Shown piece by piece: positions 51,726 to 60,160 of a stretch of DNA of 64,000 nucleotides. Within the stretch, counting starts at the first letter, position 1, and every line of letters begins with the position of its first letter. The notes beneath the pieces were generated by a model. The model saw nothing but the letters and a program-made list of their open reading frames with translations. It ran no database searches and was not told where the DNA came from. Source of the DNA: Rhodococcus sp. 06-462-5 (GTDB taxonomy: Bacteria; Actinomycetota; Actinomycetes; Mycobacteriales; Mycobacteriaceae). Position numbers and translations under genes: made by a program. The stretch lies in NCBI RefSeq assembly GCF_002258315.1, contig NZ_NOYD01000014.1:62001-126000 (forward strand), read 5' to 3'.

Positions 51726-52792
51726 TGCGCCGCCCACACGGAGACGAAGTCCTCGACGACGAGCTCTGCGGTGTGGGAGATGCGCAGCGCCTCGACCTCG
51801 CGTCGAAGTTTGCCCAGCGCAATCGGATCGGTGATGAGTTCGGCGGTGGCGTCGGCGAGTTCGTCGACACCGCCGTCGACAACCAGGGCTCCGCTGTCGG
51901 ACTCGGCGAGTGCGCCGACCTTCAGGCAGGTCACCGGGGTCTGATACGCGATCGCTCGCGTCACCACCGAGGAGGCGGGGAACGCATCTCCGTAGATACT
52001 CCGTTTGCCGTAGGGCAGGACGAGTGCGCGGATGGACGCGAAGAAGGCATCCTCGTCCGGTCCGTTGACCTCGCCGAGTATCTCTACGCCGTCGACGGGG
52101 TCGAGCAGTTCGGTTCCCCGGCCTGCGATGCGGATCGCGATGTCGCGGGGGAGGCTGTCGCGGAGTTGGTGGATCTGGTCGAAACCTTTGCCGCGATACA
52201 CCAACCCGAAGAGTCCGACCGCAAGCGGCCGCTCCTCGGCGGGGGTGATGTCGGGACGCGCGGGAACGAAGAGGGCGCTGGCCTTGGCGGTGGCGTCGGG
52301 GTACTCGCGCGCGAGTGAATCGGCACCGGAGCGGGTCAGAGCGAACAGCGTTCGGCTGCCCGCCACTCGGCGTTCGAGTGCGCGCCATGCCGACCGAAGT
52401 GGGTAGTGCAGGCCGTGATTGAGCACTTTCTTGCCCGCGAGGAACTTGGTTCGTGCGGGCCACCAGACCAGTCCGGGCGGGTCGTGCACCGTAGCGGTCA
52501 CAACCGGGTCGCCGGTGAGCTGGGCGGTTGCCCAGAACGGCATCACCGAACCGCCGCTGAGTTCGCAGTGCACGATGACGCGGCCGGGATCGGCGTCGAC
52601 GAGTTCTTGAATTGCTTTGCGGTGGCGCAGGATATCGCGCATCGAGTGCGATCCGGGTCCCTCGTGGCGATACTCGATCACCTCGGCGAAGTGCGGCCGC
52701 ACGGCGTCGGCGAAGTCGTCGGCATAGTCGCCCACGCCGCCCACCCCGGATCGGGGGGCGACGTAGACGAGTCGGCAGTCACGCAGGATCAC
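51722..52792 (-). CDS. Glycosyltransferase, GT4-like
   Basis: This 356-residue GT-B transferase begins RLVYVAPRSGVGGVGDYAD, a donor-loop pattern, and has GLFGLVYRGKGFDQI in the C-terminal domain. The PYGKRSIYGDAFPASSV segment resembles the acidic EX7E region. The GTG at 52792 is chosen because AAGGGAG lies ten bases upstream. An upstream GTG at 52852 has no such site. It ends as an ATGA overlap with the flippase gene. Confidence 0.83.
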   Translation of the reverse strand: MILRDCRLVYVAPRSGVGGVGDYADDFADAVRPHFAEVIEYRHEGPGSHSMRDILRHRKAIQELVDADPGRVIVHCELSGGSVMPFWATAQLTGDPVVTATVHDPPGLVWWPARTKFLAGKKVLNHGLHYPLRSAWRALERRVAGSRTLFALTRSGADSLAREYPDATAKASALFVPARPDITPAEERPLAVGLFGLVYRGKGFDQIHQLRDSLPRDIAIRIAGRGTELLDPVDGVEILGEVNGPDEDAFFASIRALVLPYGKRSIYGDAFPASSVVTRAIAYQTPVTCLKVGALAESDSGALVVDGGVDELADATAELITDPIALGKLRREVEALRISHTAELVVEDFVSVWAAQ

Positions 52793-52861
52793 CTTCCGGT
52801 GGCTCCCTTCCGTCGTGAGCGGAAGTTCGTAGTGGGCTACGAAGTTCCGCACACATGGGGG

Positions 52862-53467
52862 TCAGTAGAACAGCGGCCGATACTTGGGGCGGTAGGCGAG
52901 TGCCTTGGGATCACGCATCGCGCGCACCTTCGCGGGCACGCCGGCAACCACTTCGAGTTCGCCGACATCCGAGCGCACCATCGAGCAACCACCGACGACG
53001 GCACCGCGGCCGAGGGTCACTCCGCTCAGAAGGGTGCTGCGACTGGCGATCCACACGTAGTCGCCGATCACGCAGGGCTCGAGGATCGGTGTGAACTCGG
53101 GGGAGTTGTGATCGTGGTACCCACCGATGATGTGGGTGTCGCTGGCGATGACTACGTTGCTGCCGATGGTGATTCCGCCGCGGGCGTCGAGCATGCAGCG
53201 GAACCCGATGGCACAGGCGTCACCGATGGTGAGGCCCTCCGGATCGAGGATGGTGGTGCCGCGGAAGATCGAGGTGTCCTTGCCGATCGTTGCACCGAAG
53301 GCGCGCAGGAAGTTCTGCCGAATCCAGTGTGACGGAATGTAGGTCACGATCATGTTGAAGCCCAGTGTGCCGATGCGATTGCGCAGCTTCCGCTTGAACG
53401 TGATGTCCTGCATCTTGTAGTTCGACACGTCGTAGATCTCGTTCTCGGGCTTTTCCACCGCTGTCAT
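52862..53467 (-). CDS. Hexapeptide-repeat acyltransferase (WcaF type)
   Basis: This 201-residue left-handed beta-helix acyltransferase shows repeated hexapeptides (IGKDTSIFRG; LTIGDACAIGFR; ITIGSNVVIAS). The catalytic His region is IIGGYHDHNS and the C-terminal VVAGVPAKVRAM is typical of O-acetyltransferases of exopolysaccharide loci. It probably acetylates a sugar of the repeat unit. The ATG overlaps the stop of the GMD-like gene (ATGA). Confidence 0.87.
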   Translation of the reverse strand: MTAVEKPENEIYDVSNYKMQDITFKRKLRNRIGTLGFNMIVTYIPSHWIRQNFLRAFGATIGKDTSIFRGTTILDPEGLTIGDACAIGFRCMLDARGGITIGSNVVIASDTHIIGGYHDHNSPEFTPILEPCVIGDYVWIASRSTLLSGVTLGRGAVVGGCSMVRSDVGELEVVAGVPAKVRAMRDPKALAYRPKYRPLFY

Positions 53468-54438
53468 GCTGCAATCTCCTCGGTCATGTCGAACTCGATC
53501 ATTGCTCGGACCACCTGATCGAAGGTCTTCGTCGGTTCCCAGCCCAACAGGTTTCGGGCTTTGGAGGCGTCGCCGACCATTCTGGCCGAATCGGTCGGCC
53601 TGAGCATCTCCGAGTCGCTGCGCACGTAGTCACGCCAATTGTCGATGCCAACGGCCTCGAAGGCAGTCGACACGAAGTCGGCGACGCTGTGGGCCTGGCC
53701 GGTGGCAACCACGAAGTCGTCACCCTTGCCGTACTCGGCCATCGCCACCATCGCGTCCACGTAGTCCGGAGCCCAGCCCCAATCGCGTACCGCAGTGAGG
53801 TTGCCGAGTTCGAGCGTGGTCTGGCGTCCACGTGAGATGGCGACCGCGGCCTTGCTGATCTTCCGAGTCACGAAGGATTCCGGCCGCCGCGGTGACTCGT
53901 GGTTGTAGAGAATGGCATTGGTGGCCTCGAGTCCGCGTGATCGGTAGACATCGACCATGTGGTGACTGAGCGCCTTCGATGCACCGTAGGGCGAGGTGGG
54001 GGCAATTCGGGTCGCCTCGCTCTGCAGCGAGACGCCCGATCCGGCGAAGATCTCGGCACTGGATGCGTTGATCATCACGATCCGTTTTCCCGACGCCTCC
54101 TGGTGGGTAAAGCAGGCATCGAGCAATGCTGCTGCAGAGACGCCGTTGACCCTGGTGGTCAGTACCGGGTCGTTCCACGACCGCCATACCGAGGAGATCC
54201 CGGCTAGGTGAAACACGTAGTCGGGGTCGATTTCGGTGACCAATGCCGTTGCGGCGCTGTGGTCGCTCAGGTTGGTTTCGTGCTGTTCGATGAGGGGGTT
54301 CACCGAGTGGTGGGTCCCGCCAGGCTTGGCGACGCCGTGCACTGCCCAGCCGCGGCCGAGCAGGAGTTCGGCGAGATAGCTGCCGTCCTGGCCCGCCACT
54401 CCGGTGATCAGAGCGGTCGGGTGGGGCCCGGTGTTCAC
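53464..54438 (-). CDS. GDP-mannose dehydratase-like SDR (second copy)
   Basis: This is a 324-residue extended SDR with TGVAGQDG near residue 12, Glu129 (SSAEIF), Tyr151 and Lys155 (YGASK). It carries the GMD-type segment HESPRRPESFVTRKIS. Despite the GMD signature it is clearly diverged from the neighbour at 54435. It could be a GDP-4-keto-6-deoxymannose reductase evolved from GMD, or a second dehydratase. Both would give GDP-6-deoxyhexoses (rhamnose, fucose or related) for the polysaccharide. The start and stop both overlap neighbours by four bases. Confidence 0.83.
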   Translation of the reverse strand: MNTGPHPTALITGVAGQDGSYLAELLLGRGWAVHGVAKPGGTHHSVNPLIEQHETNLSDHSAATALVTEIDPDYVFHLAGISSVWRSWNDPVLTTRVNGVSAAALLDACFTHQEASGKRIVMINASSAEIFAGSGVSLQSEATRIAPTSPYGASKALSHHMVDVYRSRGLEATNAILYNHESPRRPESFVTRKISKAAVAISRGRQTTLELGNLTAVRDWGWAPDYVDAMVAMAEYGKGDDFVVATGQAHSVADFVSTAFEAVGIDNWRDYVRSDSEMLRPTDSARMVGDASKARNLLGWEPTKTFDQVVRAMIEFDMTEEIAA

Positions 54439-55433
54439 GCGATCTTGACGGTGTCGGGGGACTGTTCGGCGAGGTCGTTGTGCACCATCATGGCCACCAG
54501 TTCGGGGAAGGCGACCTTGGGCTTCCAGCCCAGAGCAGCCTGTGCTTTCGACGAATCGCCGACGAGGAGGTCGACCTCGGCGGGCCGGAAGAAGCGCGGA
54601 TCGATCTTGACGTAGGGCTCCCAGTCGTCGATGTCGACGGCAGCGAAAGCATGGTCGAGGAGTTCGCGAATCGAGTGGGTCTCGCCGGTGGAGATGACGT
54701 AGTCGTCGGCCTGATCCTGCTGCAGCATCAGGTACATGGCTTCGACGTAGTCGCCTGCAAATCCCCAGTCGCGCTTTGCATCGAGGTTGCCCAGCGAGAT
54801 CTCGCTCTGCAGCCCCAGTGCGATGCGTGCGACGGCCTGGGAGACCTTTCGTGTCACGAATTCCGGTCCGCGACGCGGTGATTCGTGGTTGAACAGAATT
54901 CCGGAGCTGGCGTGCATGTCGTAGGACTCGCGGTAGTTGATGGTCATGTAGTGGCCGTAGACCTTCGCGACACCGTACGGCGATCGTGGCCAGAGCAGCG
55001 TTTCTTCGCGCTGCGGTACTTCCTGCACCTTGCCGAACATCTCCGAGCTCGATGCCTGGTAGAAGCGAACCTGCTTGCCCGCTACCTGCTCGTACAACCG
55101 GGTGGATTCGAGCATGTTCAGCACGCCGCCGCCGGTGACGTCGGTGGTGAGACGAGCGTTCTCCCAGGAGTACGCCACGAAGGAGACGGCTCCGAGGTTG
55201 TAGACCTCGTCGGGATCGGCCACGGCGAACGCGCGCATCAGCGCGGACAGGTCGAGTAGGTCGCCGTGCAGAATTTCGACCTGCGGTAGTACTCGCTCCA
55301 GCATCGGGGCTTTCGGATTGTTCTGTCCGCGAAGCAAACCGAACACTTTGTATCCCTTGCTCAGCAGCAGCTCTGCGAGATAGAGGCCGTCCTGTCCGGT
55401 GATGCCGGTGATCAAAGCGCGCTTGGTGTTCAT
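54435..55433 (-). CDS. gmd: GDP-mannose 4,6-dehydratase
   Basis: This 332-residue enzyme has TGITGQDG (9-16) and the catalytic residues Ser129, Glu131 (SSSEMFG), Tyr153 and Lys157 (YGVAK). The NHESPRRGPEFVTRKVS segment is the NADP/GDP-mannose signature. It converts GDP-D-mannose to GDP-4-keto-6-deoxy-D-mannose in the cytoplasm. It overlaps both neighbours by ATGA and, with the second copy, sets up a 6-deoxyhexose for the polysaccharide. Confidence 0.93.
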   Translation of the reverse strand: MNTKRALITGITGQDGLYLAELLLSKGYKVFGLLRGQNNPKAPMLERVLPQVEILHGDLLDLSALMRAFAVADPDEVYNLGAVSFVAYSWENARLTTDVTGGGVLNMLESTRLYEQVAGKQVRFYQASSSEMFGKVQEVPQREETLLWPRSPYGVAKVYGHYMTINYRESYDMHASSGILFNHESPRRGPEFVTRKVSQAVARIALGLQSEISLGNLDAKRDWGFAGDYVEAMYLMLQQDQADDYVISTGETHSIRELLDHAFAAVDIDDWEPYVKIDPRFFRPAEVDLLVGDSSKAQAALGWKPKVAFPELVAMMVHNDLAEQSPDTVKIA

Positions 55434-56563
55434 CGCGACGCGGTCCTCTCGATTCGTTCTGCGTTGATCTCGGATACTGCGGAAATGAGTTCGGCAGCGA
55501 AGCGTTCTTCGCTGAACTGTTCCATGTGTGCCTGAATCTTCAGTGGTTCCCAGGCCGTCCGTTCGAGAGCGGTGACCGCCTCGCGAATCGAATCCGGTTG
55601 TGGCTGATCGAAGTACACCCCTGAGATGCCCTCCTCGACGGTGTCGAGGAAGCCGCCCCAGCGGAGTACGGCGCTGGGCTTGCCGTGGTAACCCGCTTCG
55701 ATGGGGGTCAATCCGTAATCTTCATAGCTCGCGGCGATCAAACCGTTACAGCCTCGGTAGAGCCAGGTCATCTGGCCAGACGTCAGATCGCTGAGCATGA
55801 GTACGTTGTCGGACTTCGACTTTCGCAAACGGTCGGCCTCGGGGCCGCGGCCGACGACGATCAGCTTGCGGTCGGTGCCGGCGAACGCGGCCATCACCTT
55901 GTCGACGTTCTTGTACGGCAGCAGCCTGGAGATGCACAGGTAATAGCCGGTGCCGTCGAGCCATGTCGCTGCCTCGGGGATCGACTGTGGTGGTGCCGTC
56001 TCGACGGTGAACGGGGCAGGCACCACCGTCGACGGGATGCCGTATGCGTCGGTGATGCGCTGCTGTATCACGGTGGAAATGGCGAGGTAGCGATCCGCCG
56101 ACAGCGCGGCTCGCCGGTCCCACCGTCGTAACGGCCACGAGAGTGCCTTGAGCACAACACGTTTGGCAGGGCTGCGACTTTCCCCCAGGTACATCTGCGA
56201 TTCGTACAACCAACGCGCAGGTGAATAGCAGTAGACGAGTTTGCGTCCTGAGGTGTGGAAGCCGTGTGCCCAGCCGCTGGTGCTGGTGAGCACCACGTCG
56301 GCGTCGATCTCGATGGACGAGGATGCGAAGGGCAGCAACGGAAGTGCGGCGCGGTGGTTCTTGCGCAGGAATCCGACACGGTTCAACGTCGATGGGCGCA
56401 CATCGAGTTCGGAGAATTCGGGGAACGTCGTCGACGGCTCGAAGAGCGTTGTGTAGATGGGGGCGTCGGGGAAGGCGCGGGCCATGGCCAGGACGACCTT
56501 CTCGGCACCGCCGCGCTGGGTGAGGTAGTCGTGCGCAATAGCGACGCGGAGGCCGTCGGTCAT
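55430..56563 (-). CDS. Glycosyltransferase, WbaZ/GT4-like
   Basis: This 377-residue GT4 transferase has the N-terminal donor loop HDYLTQRGGAEKV and the C-terminal active region CNGLIAASYEDYGLTPIEA (EX7E-type). The YCYSPARWLYESQ segment is typical of mannosyltransferases of exopolysaccharide loci. It is the first gene of the minus-strand operon, followed by gmd with an ATGA overlap. The promoter must lie in the AT-rich 432 bp upstream. Confidence 0.88.
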   Translation of the reverse strand: MTDGLRVAIAHDYLTQRGGAEKVVLAMARAFPDAPIYTTLFEPSTTFPEFSELDVRPSTLNRVGFLRKNHRAALPLLPFASSSIEIDADVVLTSTSGWAHGFHTSGRKLVYCYSPARWLYESQMYLGESRSPAKRVVLKALSWPLRRWDRRAALSADRYLAISTVIQQRITDAYGIPSTVVPAPFTVETAPPQSIPEAATWLDGTGYYLCISRLLPYKNVDKVMAAFAGTDRKLIVVGRGPEADRLRKSKSDNVLMLSDLTSGQMTWLYRGCNGLIAASYEDYGLTPIEAGYHGKPSAVLRWGGFLDTVEEGISGVYFDQPQPDSIREAVTALERTAWEPLKIQAHMEQFSEERFAAELISAVSEINAERIERTASR

Positions 56564-56995
56564 ATTGCGGCCCGAATTAACACTGGCTTAATGAACAGTG
56601 GCACAACACTATCCGTCTTCATGCGCTACCCATCGTGTCGGTCCGTACTCGAGTGGAGCTAGGGCATCCCGAAACGCCTGTTGGCGCTGATGACGTGCGA
56701 CGGTGCACGACAACAGCGTCGAATTATCGGCGTCCCCCGACGAGACGTGCGAACACTGGACATAATCCTGCCACGAAGAGTCATTCGTTCGCGCTATATG
56801 AATATCCGTTTCAGCACGAAATAGATAGCGTTAAGTGAGATGGTTCACAACGCAAAATAATTGATCTGTAAAGCGAAACCGCGCCTTTGCGCAGAGTTAA
56901 CGCGGACGCAATGATGGCCCCGAGAAATGGGCACACTTCCCCCAATCAAAAGGGGTGTGCGGTTTGTGAATTGTAAATCTATCGACCGAACGAAT
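56564..56995. promoter_or_regulatory. AT-rich 432-bp promoter region of the polysaccharide operon
   Basis: I see no gene in this stretch. It is markedly AT-richer than its surroundings, especially from about 56760 to 56880 and again near 56960, and contains several TTAAC/GTTAA-like and AATAATT elements. It should hold the promoter of the glycosyltransferase-gmd operon and the 3' end of the upstream glycoside hydrolase transcript. Binding by an Lsr2-type AT-hook silencer is plausible but inferred only from base composition. Confidence 0.55.
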
Positions 56996-58519
56996 TCAGC
57001 GGGTGACGGTCGCTCCGACATACGGTGTCCACGTGATCGCGCCGTACTGGAACGTCACCCGAACGCCGCCGCCGTACTGCGGCATCTCGTCGCTCGTCGC
57101 GGGCCCCAGGGTGGGATCCCAGGCGCTGTAGATGCCGCCGCCGATGTTGTGGGTGCCACCGATGGCGGTGGAGAACACACGAAGGCCGAAGGGGCTGTCG
57201 AAATCCTGGTAGGTGCCATTGAACGGTGTCGTGGGGAGAAAGCCGGTGGCGCGGATCGATTCGGCCACTGCGCGGGGGACGGCGACGAACCCGTTCGGCA
57301 TCTCGTAGAGAACCGCATCCTGGCGGTACTGCGCCCAGGTATCGCGAACGGGGAACACCGGTCCCAGTACCGCTCCGGAGTTGTTCGGAGCAGCAGCGAA
57401 TCGGTTGTACTCGGCAGTGCGCGGGATGCCCTGCTGCAGCAGACCCATCAGTCCCCACAGGGCCGGTTTTGCACCCCAGTTGCTCTCGAGCAGGCCGAAC
57501 GTGTCTTCCGGATCGTTGCTGCCGGTTGCCTTGTCGCGCATCGTGTACAGGAAGATCGGGCCTGTGTAGGGCAGCTCGCGCCACTTCTGGATGAAGTCGG
57601 TGATCATGACGTTCTGCTGATCTCCCGACACCACGGAGGTGGGAACGCCGTACTCGGTGGCCCAGATCTTCTTGCTGCCGTCGCCGTTGGCGACCATGGC
57701 CGCGCGCATGTCCATGACCTGCCGGGCCGGTGAATGCTCGACGTAGGGGCCCTCGGAGAACTTCAGTGAGTATTGATACGGATGGTAGGAGAGTGCATCG
57801 AAGTTGCCGGCCGCACCTGCCGCGTACATCTGGTTGGTGAAGTCGACGGGGTTGACGATGCCCCAGCCCTGTTCGGCTGCGCCGAGGACGCCGCCGACGA
57901 CGGTTGCGGCCGAGTCGGCCGCCTTGATCTTGGGGTAAGCGGCCTTGAGCAGGGCGGTGTAGCCGGCCGCATCGGGTTGCGGCCCATAGAACATCGACCC
58001 GTTGGGCTCGTTCCAGATCTCGTAGTCGGCAACTTTGCCCTTGTAGCGAGCGGCGACCTTGCCGGCGAAGTCGCCGAATGCTGCAGGCGATGCCGGGCGG
58101 GTGTTGATGGGTTGGTTGACCGGGGAGGTCGCCCACGGCGGGGTGTACGCGATGATGCCGAGCATCGAGATGTTCGCTGCTCGAAGCTTGTTCACGACGC
58201 GATCGACGGCCGACCAGTCCAGCTGATTCTGGGTGTACTCGACGGTCGACCACGGAATGGCGATACGCATGGACTTCACGCCCATTCCCGTCATGAATTG
58301 CACGGTGGTGTCCAGTTCCGCGTCGGAGGCCCATAGCAGTCCGCCGCCGTCGGAGATGCCGACGCCGGGTGGATTGGGGGCCGCTTCGGCGCGTGACGGA
58401 CCGACGAGGTGTTCGGGTGAAGTGATGACGGACGTGACTCCGAACGAGAGTCCGGCAGCGACGATCAAAACGGTTGTTGCTGACATCAGTGTGCGAAAAC
58501 CACCGCGAAAGTGAACCAT
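56996..58519 (-). CDS. Secreted glycoside hydrolase with C-terminal repeat-like domain
   Basis: This 507-residue protein has a basic N-terminus and a membrane signal (TTVLIVAAGLSFGVTSV). Its (beta/alpha)8 glycosidase domain carries acid/base Glu in YEIWNEPN and nucleophile Glu in WATEYGVPT. The last 90 residues form a Gly-rich region (IGGGIYSAWDPTLG; YGGGVRVTFQYGA) that resembles LGFP-type wall-binding repeats. The ATG at 58519 has GGAGAG upstream. It shares long segments with the smaller hydrolase at 48437 and is likely to trim or anchor the polysaccharide. Confidence 0.82.
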   Translation of the reverse strand: MVHFRGGFRTLMSATTVLIVAAGLSFGVTSVITSPEHLVGPSRAEAAPNPPGVGISDGGGLLWASDAELDTTVQFMTGMGVKSMRIAIPWSTVEYTQNQLDWSAVDRVVNKLRAANISMLGIIAYTPPWATSPVNQPINTRPASPAAFGDFAGKVAARYKGKVADYEIWNEPNGSMFYGPQPDAAGYTALLKAAYPKIKAADSAATVVGGVLGAAEQGWGIVNPVDFTNQMYAAGAAGNFDALSYHPYQYSLKFSEGPYVEHSPARQVMDMRAAMVANGDGSKKIWATEYGVPTSVVSGDQQNVMITDFIQKWRELPYTGPIFLYTMRDKATGSNDPEDTFGLLESNWGAKPALWGLMGLLQQGIPRTAEYNRFAAAPNNSGAVLGPVFPVRDTWAQYRQDAVLYEMPNGFVAVPRAVAESIRATGFLPTTPFNGTYQDFDSPFGLRVFSTAIGGTHNIGGGIYSAWDPTLGPATSDEMPQYGGGVRVTFQYGAITWTPYVGATVTR

Positions 58520-58627
58520 TTTCAATTCTCTCCACCAGGGGGTCCGTACCAACATTCGACGGGCCGGTGCGGGAATCATTGCACCTTCAACGCGTTTTTG
58601 TACAAATCCCAGAAAGCGGACCGATAA

Positions 58628-60088
58628 TTATGAAACTGCTGGTCGAGTACCTCCGGCCGAAAGCAAGCTTTTCGTTTTCGTATCCTCGATGTTGTCGCCG
58701 TCGGGCTTGGTTTCCCTAGTCTTTTCCCACGCGTAGACGACGAATGCGAGCATCACCGAAAACGTTGTCGTGGTGGATGGATTGCTGACGACGGGAAAGT
58801 CGAGTTGCAGCGCGACCACCGAGAATCCGATGAATGTGCCGCCGTAGAAGCCGAGTTCCCAGCGTCCCGATCGCAGCATCCGGTAGCCCACAACGGCACC
58901 GGCGACGAGAATTGCGGTGAAGGCGAGGCCGGTGAAAATGCCGCCGCGGTAGACGGTCAGCAGTGGCGAGTTGGCGACGAAGTTCACCTCGAACGCGGTG
59001 GCGGGATCGACGAATTCCGGCCGGCCCCAACCGAGGCCGAACAGCCAGTGGCCTTGCATGTGGCCGGGGAATTCGGCGAGTGCGTCGCCGCGTGCGCTCG
59101 AGCCCGCGTCCTCGCTGCCGAAGGACGAGAAGACGCGGCTGCGCACGCTCGGTACTGCGAGCGCTCCGATGATGGCTGCCACGAATGCGCCCACGATGGC
59201 CAGGCGTTCCCTGGTGCGCAGTTGTTGGAACGCGAACATCAGTAGTACGCCGAACACCACCGAGAACAGGGCTGCTCGCGAGAGCGTCAGCACGATCGAC
59301 AGGAACAGCAGGGCACCGAGGGCCATACTCAGGTATCCACGCAGCAAAAGAATGCACAGCATCAGTGCGAGGACGAAGCCGATTCCGGCGGCGTTGGGGT
59401 CGATGTACGTCCCTGCCAGGCGAACCGAGGTGGCTCCGGTGGGGCTGTAGACGAATCGCGTGCTCTCTTCTTCGGCACCGTAGCCGAAGATCGACAGGTA
59501 GCGAATGAGCTTGCCCGCGGGATCGCCGACGAAGATCAGCAGCGCGAACGCGGCGGCGGCCGACGCTGCGTAGACGTAGATCCTGCCGAACATGGCCATT
59601 TCGTCCCTCGGCATGCGCAGCAGGCACACCACCACGAGGGTCGATATGACCCATTTACCGAATTCGAAGAAATCGCCGAGTCCGGTCGCCGTGACGACGA
59701 CCGACAGAGCGGAGAGAACGATGAGCGCAATGACGGTCGTTTCGGGCCATGTGATGCGGCTCACTGCTGTGCGGTGAATCACAGTGGCGAGGATCGTCGC
59801 GACAGCGAACGTGAAGACCAACGGCGCGGGGGTGCCCGGTACGTAGCCGAAGGGAAGTGCGCCCAATGAAAATGCAAGAGCGCGAGTCAAATACAGCGGA
59901 TGACGTAGGCCGATATACGCTCCCACGGTCAGCGCGACGAGGGCGAAAGCCCCCAATTTCGCTGGAGTTCCGCCCACGATCATGGCGAATGTAACGAGAA
60001 CGGGGATTGCCACGATGGCGACCCATCCGACCCGCTGCGTGATGCTCATGGGTTCTGATGTTGTCACGCTTTCATCTACTCGCAACAT
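58628..60088 (-). CDS. Wzy-like O-antigen/exopolysaccharide polymerase
   Basis: This 486-residue protein has about eleven membrane segments and a large outer loop (EFPGHMQGHWLFGLGWGRPEFV) typical of the Wzy/WaaL O-antigen ligase family. It would polymerise flipped repeat units. ATG codons at 60088 and 60049 are both possible; the first has a GGCAGGG-like site. It is divergent from the Wzz/BY-kinase-like gene over 72 bp, so both probably share regulation. Confidence 0.82.
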   Translation of the reverse strand: MLRVDESVTTSEPMSITQRVGWVAIVAIPVLVTFAMIVGGTPAKLGAFALVALTVGAYIGLRHPLYLTRALAFSLGALPFGYVPGTPAPLVFTFAVATILATVIHRTAVSRITWPETTVIALIVLSALSVVVTATGLGDFFEFGKWVISTLVVVCLLRMPRDEMAMFGRIYVYAASAAAAFALLIFVGDPAGKLIRYLSIFGYGAEEESTRFVYSPTGATSVRLAGTYIDPNAAGIGFVLALMLCILLLRGYLSMALGALLFLSIVLTLSRAALFSVVFGVLLMFAFQQLRTRERLAIVGAFVAAIIGALAVPSVRSRVFSSFGSEDAGSSARGDALAEFPGHMQGHWLFGLGWGRPEFVDPATAFEVNFVANSPLLTVYRGGIFTGLAFTAILVAGAVVGYRMLRSGRWELGFYGGTFIGFSVVALQLDFPVVSNPSTTTTFSVMLAFVVYAWEKTRETKPDGDNIEDTKTKSLLSAGGTRPAVS

Positions 60089-60160
60089 CTACGCCCTGCC
60101 GAATCCTTCGCTGCGCTTTATTCTTTCCCCTTGACCGACGGTTATTCGATAGGAGCATTC

